DNA of 64,000 nucleotides from Nodosilinea sp. PGN35 (lineage in GTDB: Bacteria; Cyanobacteriota; Cyanobacteriia; Phormidesmidales; Phormidesmidaceae), in assembly GCF_029109325.1 (NCBI RefSeq), contig NZ_JAQKQJ010000010.1, positions 1,320,577 through 1,384,576 of the forward strand, written 5' to 3'. Numbering within the stretch: the stretch's first letter is position 1; each line of letters opens with the position of its first letter. Under the pieces are notes generated by a model. That model saw only the letters and a program-made list of their open reading frames with translations. It had not been told where the DNA came from and did not search any database. The translations under genes were made by a program, and so were the position numbers. Of this stretch, positions 9,459 through 17,200 are shown in pieces.

Positions 9459-9535
9459 AGTTTTAAGTTTTGAGTGTTTAGTTTTGAGTTCTGAAGGGGG
9501 TTTAATTCAAAACTCAAAACTCAACATTTTCTAGA
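9459..9535. repeat. AAAACTC-type inverted repeat between convergent genes
   Basis: Degenerate copies of the same heptamer family as at 3.8 kb occur in opposite orientations (about 9459-9490 and 9503-9535). Together they can form an AT-rich hairpin. It lies between the 3' ends of the SLH gene and the methyltransferase and may serve as a bidirectional terminator. Confidence 0.7.
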
Positions 9536-9547
9536 CAGTGGCTTTTG

Positions 9548-10300
9548 CTAGGACGACTTTTCTAGGACGACGAGGAGGCGGGTGGCGAAGAGCTGGGGGA
9601 GGTGGTTGCAGAGGCGATCGATCGCCGTCATCAGCGGCAGCCAGGCGTTGGGGTAGAGCTGGGGTTTGGAGTAGCCGCCGGAGGCGACGTAGGAGATGGC
9701 GGCGTAGCGCTGGGTGGTGACGACTCGAAATCTGGTTAAGTCGTGGGGGCTGGTGGCTTTGAGAAACAGGCGGCTGGCGTTGCCCTGGGCGGCGTAGTAG
9801 TCAAGCTGGGCCGGATCCCACCCTGGGGGTGCATGCCACTGAATGGGCTGGTTGAGGGCCAGGGGTTCGGGGTGGAGGGCACCGTAGACCAGCAGGCCCA
9901 GCAGGCTGACGCAGGGCTCGAACAAAATTACCCGACCGCCGGGGGCCAGCACGCGATCGAACTCCTGGAGGGCGGTGCCGGGGTAGCGCAGGTGGTGAAA
10001 CACGTCAAAGAGCACCAGGTTTGCCAGGCTGCCAGAGTCAAACGAGAGGGCGTAGGCATTCTCAACGCGATCGATCCAGGGGTTGGGGAAGATATCGGTG
10101 CGAAGGCAGCCGGGGATCACCCGCCGAATATCGGCCACCCCGGAACCCAGCTCGACGGTGGGCTGAGGCAGCGGAGCCAGATGGCGGGCAATGGCCTGGT
10201 GAAAGGTTTTGTAGATTGCCCGCAGCGCCGACTTCTGGTGCCAGGCGTCGGCATTTTTAAGAATTTCCTGATTGTGTCGGTCGATACTTTCCAGCGTCAT
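9548..10300 (-). CDS. Class I SAM-dependent methyltransferase
   Basis: The central motif I is 'TVELGSGVADIRRVIPG'. It is followed by 'SFDSGSLANLVLFDVFHHL' (motif II region), 'EFDRVLAPGGRVILFEP' (post-motif typical of UbiE/Methyltransf_11) and a helical C-terminus. These identify a Rossmann methyltransferase of about 250 residues. The start was set at 10300; ATG at 10345 would add a charged 15-residue extension. The substrate is unknown. It is transcribed away from the neighbouring GT39 gene, and the pair could act on the same glycan or lipid. Confidence 0.8.
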   Translation of the reverse strand: MTLESIDRHNQEILKNADAWHQKSALRAIYKTFHQAIARHLAPLPQPTVELGSGVADIRRVIPGCLRTDIFPNPWIDRVENAYALSFDSGSLANLVLFDVFHHLRYPGTALQEFDRVLAPGGRVILFEPCVSLLGLLVYGALHPEPLALNQPIQWHAPPGWDPAQLDYYAAQGNASRLFLKATSPHDLTRFRVVTTQRYAAISYVASGGYSKPQLYPNAWLPLMTAIDRLCNHLPQLFATRLLVVLEKSS

Positions 10301-10496
10301 GCCTGCGTCTGCCTCTCCCTTGAGCTTTGGCCTAGGCCCCATCATAGGCGGTCATTTCTGCTGGCCAGAGCAGTTGACCACAGGCCGTGGCTCTCCCCAG
10401 ACCTCCGTCTATAGTAGGGTGGGCATTGCCCCCCCGCTACCTCTGGCCCTCCACTCCCAGGCATTCTCTCTCTATTAGTAAGGCATCAGATTCTCC

Positions 10497-12137
10497 ATGC
10501 CACTGTCCTCCAGCCCCATCACCCAGCGACTTAGCCCTGGTAAATCTGCCCTCGCGCCCTACCTGGGGCTGAGCCTGTGGGTAGGCGTTGTGCTGCTGTT
10601 GCGTAGCCCCTTGCAAAGCCTGATGCCCCACGACGAGGGCTGGTACGCCCAGCAGGCCCGCTGGATTGTGGAAACCGGTGACTGGGTGACCCAGCAGTGG
10701 TGGGGGGCACCGGTGCACGATCGCATGATGGGCATCCAGTGGCTAATTGCCGCCTCCTACAAGCTGTTTGGGGTGAGTGAGTGGGCCGCCCGGCTGCCGG
10801 GGGCGATCGCCTGCTGGGGCGCGGTCATGCTCACCTATGCCATCGGGCGGCGGTGTCTGACGCCGCAGATTGCCCTGTGGGGCGCAGCCATTTTGGCGGC
10901 CACCCCCATCTGGATGCAGGCTTCGCGGCTGGCTATTCAGGATGTACCCCTGACGGCGCTGGAGCTGCTGGGCATCTGGGCGCTGCTGCAAGCGGAAACC
11001 AAACCTCAGCGGCGGGGCTGGGGATTTTTGGCGGGTAGCACCGTGGGCCTGGGCTTTATGCTCAAGAGCATTATGGTGATTCCGGTGGTGATCGCCCTGG
11101 GGCCATACCTGGTGCTGGAGCACCGCCGCCACCGCCACTTGCTCAACCCAGGAATATATCTGGGCCTGGTGGTGGGAATGGTGCCCGCGATCGCCTGGCT
11201 GGCCCTCAGCGTGCAGCGCTACGGCACCCTGCCCCTCGAGCGCACCTTTGGCCTGCTGGTCAACCTGGCCCAGGAAGACTTTCACAACGCTGGTTCCCTC
11301 TACTATTTTTGGAATATTCCCCTCAATGCCTTTCCCTGGCCGCTGCTGGCGGTACCGGGGGTGTGGCTGGGCTGGCAGTCGCCCTACCCGCGCAAGGCGC
11401 TGTGGCTGGGGTATCCACTGGTGCTGCTGACTCTGCTCACCCTGTTTAAAACCCGCACCTGGTACTACCCGCTGCAACTGCTGCCCTTTGGGGCCTTGCT
11501 GGCGGCGCTAACCCTGACCACCCTGGGAGCATTCTACAAGTCGCACCAGCACCGTCGGCTAGTCGCGGGTTTGACCTACCTGCTAGCCGGAATTGGGGCG
11601 GTGCTGGTGGTGGCGGGGGCGGTAGCGCTACTGCGACCCCAGGGGATGTTGTCCTGGGGAATTGTGGTAGAGGGGCTGTGGCGTTATGCCCTGCTGGCGA
11701 TCGCGGCGGGGCTCGGCTGGCTAGTGCCTTTGGTCGCTTACCGGCGGCGAGCCCCCCGATCGCAAAGCGTCAAAAATACGGCTCTGTGGCAGGCGGGCTG
11801 GCTGCTGGGGCCATGGGGGGCGATCGCGCTGCTCTACACCACGGGCCTCTGGGGCAACTACAACCCCGATGTCAAGCTGGCTCTGACCACGCCCCCCATG
11901 CAGGAGATCGTGGCCCACAACCCGGTTCACGCCATTTTCAACAGCATCGGCCCCGGCGACGAAGATACGGTGCTGATCACCTTCTACACGCCGCAGCCCG
12001 GTAGCGCCACCGACAACTGGCAGACCCTGGCACCGGGCAGCTACGCCTGGGTTGCCGCCCCAGACCTGGGAACGCTGCCCACCGATACAATGCCCCTGGG
12101 CCAGGTGCGCGACTGGGTGCTGGTGCAGCTGCCTTAA
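10497..12137 (+). CDS. GT39/ArnT-like membrane glycosyltransferase
   Basis: The 546-residue polytopic protein has the PMT_2/ArnT signature just after the first transmembrane helix: 'LMPHDEGWYAQQARWIVETG', where the Asp-Glu pair is the catalytic/metal motif. 'HDRMMGIQWLIAASYKLFG' and 'AARLPGAIACWGAV' follow, then about ten more hydrophobic segments and a C-terminal soluble tail. Such enzymes move sugars from polyprenyl phosphate carriers to proteins or lipids on the periplasmic side. The exact substrate cannot be read from sequence. Confidence 0.85.
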   Translation: MPLSSSPITQRLSPGKSALAPYLGLSLWVGVVLLLRSPLQSLMPHDEGWYAQQARWIVETGDWVTQQWWGAPVHDRMMGIQWLIAASYKLFGVSEWAARLPGAIACWGAVMLTYAIGRRCLTPQIALWGAAILAATPIWMQASRLAIQDVPLTALELLGIWALLQAETKPQRRGWGFLAGSTVGLGFMLKSIMVIPVVIALGPYLVLEHRRHRHLLNPGIYLGLVVGMVPAIAWLALSVQRYGTLPLERTFGLLVNLAQEDFHNAGSLYYFWNIPLNAFPWPLLAVPGVWLGWQSPYPRKALWLGYPLVLLTLLTLFKTRTWYYPLQLLPFGALLAALTLTTLGAFYKSHQHRRLVAGLTYLLAGIGAVLVVAGAVALLRPQGMLSWGIVVEGLWRYALLAIAAGLGWLVPLVAYRRRAPRSQSVKNTALWQAGWLLGPWGAIALLYTTGLWGNYNPDVKLALTTPPMQEIVAHNPVHAIFNSIGPGDEDTVLITFYTPQPGSATDNWQTLAPGSYAWVAAPDLGTLPTDTMPLGQVRDWVLVQLP

Positions 12138-12288
12138 GCGCTGTCTTAATCATTGGGTAAAGCCTCCGTAGAGTTGGCGGGAATCGGTGTTGTATTGGCT
12201 ACCGCCAAGGGCAGTCTAGGAATAAGGTCAATGGCTGGCTACGGGCCGGTTGTTGGCCATGATTCTTTATTGCCCTAAGAGGTAAACT

Positions 12289-12654
12289 ATGACTAAATTT
12301 GGGGTGAAGATGACAGCAACGGTGGCCCTGGGGGCGATCGCCCTGGCCAGTACCGCTGCTATGGCCCAGGCTCAGTCGCGCTCAGACTGGCTGAGCACTG
12401 GCGAAACCATTACCTACGAAGGTTATCTGCTGGCCGATGAGGCGGTGTTTGCCAGCTGCGACGACGACTGTAGCGATCTCGACCTATTTCTCTACGATGC
12501 CGAATCGGGGGAACTGGTGGCCTCTGACACGCTGATCGACGCGGTGCCTGGGGTAGTTGCCCCCTACGAGGGTAACTTCTTGATCGAGGTGGTAATGGCT
12601 AGCTGTAGCGTCGAACCCTGCGCCACCTGGACGGATTCGGACGCTGGGTTTTAG
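12289..12654 (+). CDS. Small secreted acidic protein
   Basis: The 121-residue protein has a clear signal peptide with a probable cleavage site after 'AMAQA'. The mature part is acidic, with four cysteines (two close pairs, 'SCDDDCSD' and 'SCSVEPC') and a 'DLDLFLYDAESGELVASD' segment reminiscent of a PPC/beta-sandwich domain. It is followed by a perfect HIP1-centred terminator. No named family was recognised. Confidence 0.7.
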   Translation: MTKFGVKMTATVALGAIALASTAAMAQAQSRSDWLSTGETITYEGYLLADEAVFASCDDDCSDLDLFLYDAESGELVASDTLIDAVPGVVAPYEGNFLIEVVMASCSVEPCATWTDSDAGF

Positions 12655-12691
12655 GGGAGAGCGCAATCTGCTTCAACGTTCTGAATAGTGC

Positions 12692-12723
12692 AAAAAGGCA
12701 GGGGCGATCGCCCCTGCCTTTTT
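12692..12723. terminator. Perfect palindromic terminator centred on HIP1
   Basis: A 32-nt exact palindrome is centred on GCGATCGC at 12704-12711. Its GC-rich arms are flanked by A5 and T5, so it can terminate transcription on both strands. It ends the secreted-protein gene. Confidence 0.85.
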
Positions 12724-12855
12724 TAGTGGCTCACGCTACCAAAGGAGCCCTATTCCCCGCATCCGTTAAATTTTCAGCGCTTTCTGTCGCTCGTTCTAAG
12801 AAAATACGCCATAGTTTGGGCAGTTAGCTTGTAGCGGCGGGGCAGCGGCAAACCT

Positions 12856-14229
12856 ATGGAATTCGACGCAGGGCGGTTTTTTCGGGCCTGTAACCCCAGC
12901 AAAACCCTTAACCTCACCTCCCCCGCCGACAAGCAGTACTACATCGACTTTTCGGAGGTGCGGGGCAGCGATCTGGTGCAAGAGCTGAAGCGCACCATTA
13001 CCCTGTCGGGGCAAGAGCCCACCTGCCAGTTGTTTACGGGCCACATTGGCTGCGGCAAATCGACCGAGCTTTCTCGACTTCTGCGCGATCTAGAGGCGGC
13101 GGGCTACCAGGTGGTCTATTTTGAGTCTACGGACGACCTGGATATGGGGGATGTGGACATTAGCGACATTCTCCTCGCCATTGCCAAGCAGGTGAGCAAA
13201 AGTTTGGAAGACGCTAAGCTGCGCCTGGCCCCCAGCCGCTTTCAGCAGCTGATCAAAAGCACCGCCGATCTGCTCAACTCTGAGGTGACGGGGCTCAAGA
13301 TCAAAACTCCCGAAGTCGGCGGTCTCAAAGTTGGTGGCGACCTGGGTATCAGCGCTGAGGATGGCACCTATTCGCTGTCTTTGGGCATTGGCGAAATCAC
13401 CACTAAGGCCAAAGACAGCAAGGACGTACGCGCCCTGCTGCGCCAGCACCTGGAGCCGCGCATCAAAACCATTCTCGACATTATCAATGGCGAGCTGATC
13501 GACACCGCCAACCGGCAGCTACTTGACCAGGGCAAAGCCGGGCTGGTGGTGATTGTCGATAACCTCGATCGCATCGACAACAAGCCCCGCGTGCAGGATC
13601 GCCGCCAGCCCGAGTACCTGTTTGTGGATCGGGGCGACCAGCTCAAGCAGTTGCGCTGCCATGTGATTTACACCATCCCTCTGGTGCTGTCGTTTTCTAA
13701 CGAAAAAGAGAACCTGACCAATCGGTTTGGGGCTAGCCCCCAGGTGCTGCCCATGGTGCGTACTCAAAACCGCGATGGCAGCGCCTGCGAAGCGGGGCTA
13801 GAGGCGCTGCGCCAAATGATTTTGGCCCGCGCCTTTCCGGAGGTGTCTGCTGACCAGCGCCTGGATCAGCTGGGGCAAGTTTTTGACTCTACGGAAACCC
13901 TCGATCGCCTATGTTTGGCTAGCGGTGGCCACGTGCGAAATTTGCTGGTGCTGGTCAACGATTGCCTCAAGAAGGCTGACCCGCCCCTCACCCAGACCCT
14001 GCTCACCCAGGTGGTTAGCCTACGGCTGAGCGATCTGACTAAGGCGATCGAGGCCGAAGAGTGGGGCCTGCTGCGGGAGGTGCATCGCACCAAGGCGGTG
14101 CGGGGCGAAGGCGAGTATCAGGCGCTGCTGCGCAGTTTGTTTGTGTTTGAATATCGGGATGCGGGGCAAACCTGGTTTGACCTCAACCCTGTGCTACTGG
14201 CCGCTAAGGAACTCACGCCCGATGCCTGA
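12856..14229 (+). CDS. P-loop ATPase paired with STAND-WD40 protein
   Basis: The 457-residue protein carries a Walker A 'GHIGCGKSTELSRLL' (about residues 57-71) and a Walker B-like 'GLVVIVDNLDRI' (about 230-241). 'HVIYTIPLVLSF' follows as a sensor-like strand, then a helical C-terminal region. The middle (about 140-200) is beta-rich and glycine-containing. It resembles AAA/ORC- or KAP-like ATPases often placed beside signalling NTPases. The stop codon overlaps the start of the giant STAND gene (ATGCCTGA), so the two are translationally coupled and probably one system. The precise family and function are not recognised. Confidence 0.75.
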   Translation: MEFDAGRFFRACNPSKTLNLTSPADKQYYIDFSEVRGSDLVQELKRTITLSGQEPTCQLFTGHIGCGKSTELSRLLRDLEAAGYQVVYFESTDDLDMGDVDISDILLAIAKQVSKSLEDAKLRLAPSRFQQLIKSTADLLNSEVTGLKIKTPEVGGLKVGGDLGISAEDGTYSLSLGIGEITTKAKDSKDVRALLRQHLEPRIKTILDIINGELIDTANRQLLDQGKAGLVVIVDNLDRIDNKPRVQDRRQPEYLFVDRGDQLKQLRCHVIYTIPLVLSFSNEKENLTNRFGASPQVLPMVRTQNRDGSACEAGLEALRQMILARAFPEVSADQRLDQLGQVFDSTETLDRLCLASGGHVRNLLVLVNDCLKKADPPLTQTLLTQVVSLRLSDLTKAIEAEEWGLLREVHRTKAVRGEGEYQALLRSLFVFEYRDAGQTWFDLNPVLLAAKELTPDA

Positions 14230-17200
14230 CGTTTCGCCCTCTGAGATCGATCGCCACAACCAGCAGGCGCTGGAAGAACTCTGCCGCCTGCTGCGGTTTT
14301 CGCAGGGCGAGTTTGAGCTGATTTTGGCGGTGTGCAACTCGACCCAGCAGCGGCAGGGGTTGGTGCAGCAGCTGCGGCAGCAGTGCAGCGTTTCCTTTGC
14401 CGAAATTACCCTTGAGCCCAGCACCACCACCCTCTTCACCACCATTCGCAGCGCCATCGGTAGCCCGCCCCCCGAGGCCCTGATGGTCTACGGGCTGGAT
14501 GGGGTGCACGATCTGCAACAGCTGCTCACCGCCACCAACCAAATTCGCGAAGAGTTTCGCCAGTTTCCGTTTCCGCTGGTGCTGTGGCTTACCGACGACG
14601 GCCTCAAGCAGCTGATTCGCACGGCCCCAGACTTTTACACCTGGGCCAACGCCGTTACCTTTGCCACGCCGCCCGAGTTTTTTCTCGCCTTTTTAGATGA
14701 GCTGATTGCCGATGTTTGGCGGCAAGTGGTGGAATCGCGGGAAAACCGCTTTCTCAGCAACCAGGAGCTGGGCCTTACCCCCGGCTCGGCCCGCTGCCGA
14801 GAGTTGGAAATCAGCCTAGCAATCTTAGCTGATCAAAACATTGAGCTAAGCCCACCTCAATCGGCAGCATTGGAATTTGTGCAGGGCCGCATTACCGACA
14901 ACAATACTGTAGAAGCTCGTGAACACTATGAACTTAGCCTGGCTCAGTGGCAGGCTTTGCTAGCTAATAACGGTCAGGAACCAAATCCTACTTGGCAAGA
15001 GAATGTGGGGTATACCCAATTTTATTTGGGTCTTTGGTGGGGCAACTATGCTGTTCGTCATCAAAGAGAGTTTCAGTGGGCCTGTAATCGAGCGCGGGAA
15101 CATTGCGAGGCTGCTGTTGAAATCTTTGAGGCTGCCAATCGGCAAGATTTAGCCGCAAAATACATCAACTATTGGGCCTTGGCGCTGCACCGCCTAGAGC
15201 GTTGGGATGAGCTAGCTAATGTTGCCGCAAAGGCTCTCTCGTTGCATCAAGCCCAGCAAGATTGCTTCAGGATGGCTCGGGCCAAAGGCTTTTTGGCGGA
15301 AGTTGCCCTCAATAAACAGGATTGGCTAACGGCTCAAAGCCAGGCAGAAGAAGCCCTAACGTTAATTCATTTAATTGATTGTTCTCTCCTATCGCCCATT
15401 AAGTCTGTCAGTGAAACCACCCTAGACCTTACTTCCCCAACTGATGAGGCTTTTTACGCCTGGGTCAATAGTTTCCATCGCAGTTGGTATTTATTCTCGT
15501 TGGGCAAGGCACAACTGGGTCAGGGGCAGGTTGATGCTGCTATTCAGACATTAAAGCAGGCTAAAACCGTTACCCAGCCAGAGTATGACCCCAAGCTCTT
15601 TAGCGGTGTGCTGGAGTACTTGCGGCAGGGATATTTTCGTCAGGGTAATTATCTGCAAGCCTTTGATACTAGGCGAGAAAAAGAAGCGCTCGAAAGCCGA
15701 TTTAATTACAGAGCCTTTGTCGGTGCGGGGCGACTTCAGCCCAAGCAGCAGGTTACCAACCCGGCCCTGCCGACGGGCACCCACGGCCCCGATCTGATCA
15801 TGGCCTCGGGGCGTAAGCACGATGTTCGGCGGCTGATTACCAGGCTAGAGCGGGATGAGTATGTGCTTACCGTTGTCTATGGGCCTTCGGGGGTGGGCAA
15901 AAGCTCGTTGATTGAGGCGGGGCTGGTGCCGACTCTAGAGCAGCAGCGATTTGGGGGGCGGCGGGTGGTGCCCGTGCGGCTGTGGAGCTACAGCAACTGG
16001 GCAGAGGATTTGCTGGCTGCTCTCCCCTCCTGGGAGGAGCCGGGGGTGAGTCAAACCCTTGATGCCGAAAACATTATTGATACCGAAGACTTACCCATCC
16101 CACCCTCTGAAGCTCCATTCCCCCCTTTCTCAAGGGGGGCTATGGGGGATCTCGATCGAGAAGCTTCTACGGAGGAAATGCTTACTGATACCGAAGTCTC
16201 ACCCACCCCGTCCTCCAGGCACTCCTCCGAGGAGGGGAGGATTTTAGCGGTGCTGCGGCAGCAGGCCCAGCGGAACCGGGCAATGGTGCTGATCTTTGAT
16301 CAGTTTGAGGAGTTCTTTTTTGCCTGCGAACAACCGGCGGATCGCCTACGGTTTTATACCTTTTTGTGCGATTGCCTGAGCACGCCGTATGTCAAAGTCA
16401 TTTTATCGCTGCGGGAAGACTACACCCACTACTTGCTAGAGTGCAACCGCCTAACTGACCTGGCGATTATTGACAACAACATTCTCGATAAAAAGTGGCT
16501 CTACTACCTGGGCAACTTTAGCCCCACCGATGCCACGGGGGTGATTAATGACCTGACCCAGCCCACCCCCTACGCCCCGGACCCGGACCTAGTGGAGCGG
16601 GTGGTGGCGGATCTGGCGGCGGAGGCGGGAGAAGTGCGCCCGATTGAGCTGCAAATTGTGGGCTCTCAGCTTCAGGCGGAGGGGATTGCGACGCTGGCTG
16701 AGTACCAGGGCTGGCCCCATACCGAAACCAGCATTAAAGCGGCCCTGGTGCAGCAGTACCTGAATGATGTGGTGCAAGACTGTGGCCCAGTGGCCCACCA
16801 GCAGTTGGCGAATCTGGTGCTATATCTGCTGACGGATGACAAGGGCACGCGCCCTCGCAAAACCAGGTCTGAGCTGGCTAATGAGTTGCAGGTGTTGACG
16901 GCTCAGGCGGCGGTGGATGTGGCCCCCTTTGGGCTGGTGCTGCAAGTGCTGACGGAGTCGGGGTTGGTGATGCATTTGCCCGAGGCACCAGCAGATCGCT
17001 ATCAACTGGTGCACGACTATTTGGCAGCGTTTTTGCGCTCGTCGCAACAGCCGTTGATGGCCCAATTGGCCCAAGAGCGGCAGATGCGGGTGGCGGCAGA
17101 GCAGCAACGGTTTGAAGAACAGCGTAAGCGGATTGAGGCAGAGCGGCAAAAGCTTAGGCAAACTCGCTTAGCGGCGATAGGGTTAGGGGCACTGGCAGCT

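Noticed and set aside
12391..12410. CTGAGCA...CGAAAC resembling a second hammerhead
   Set aside because: The CUGANGA core is not present and no compatible stems form.
15443..15470. CTGATGAG inside the STAND gene as a hammerhead core
   Set aside because: No GAAA segment follows at the proper distance.
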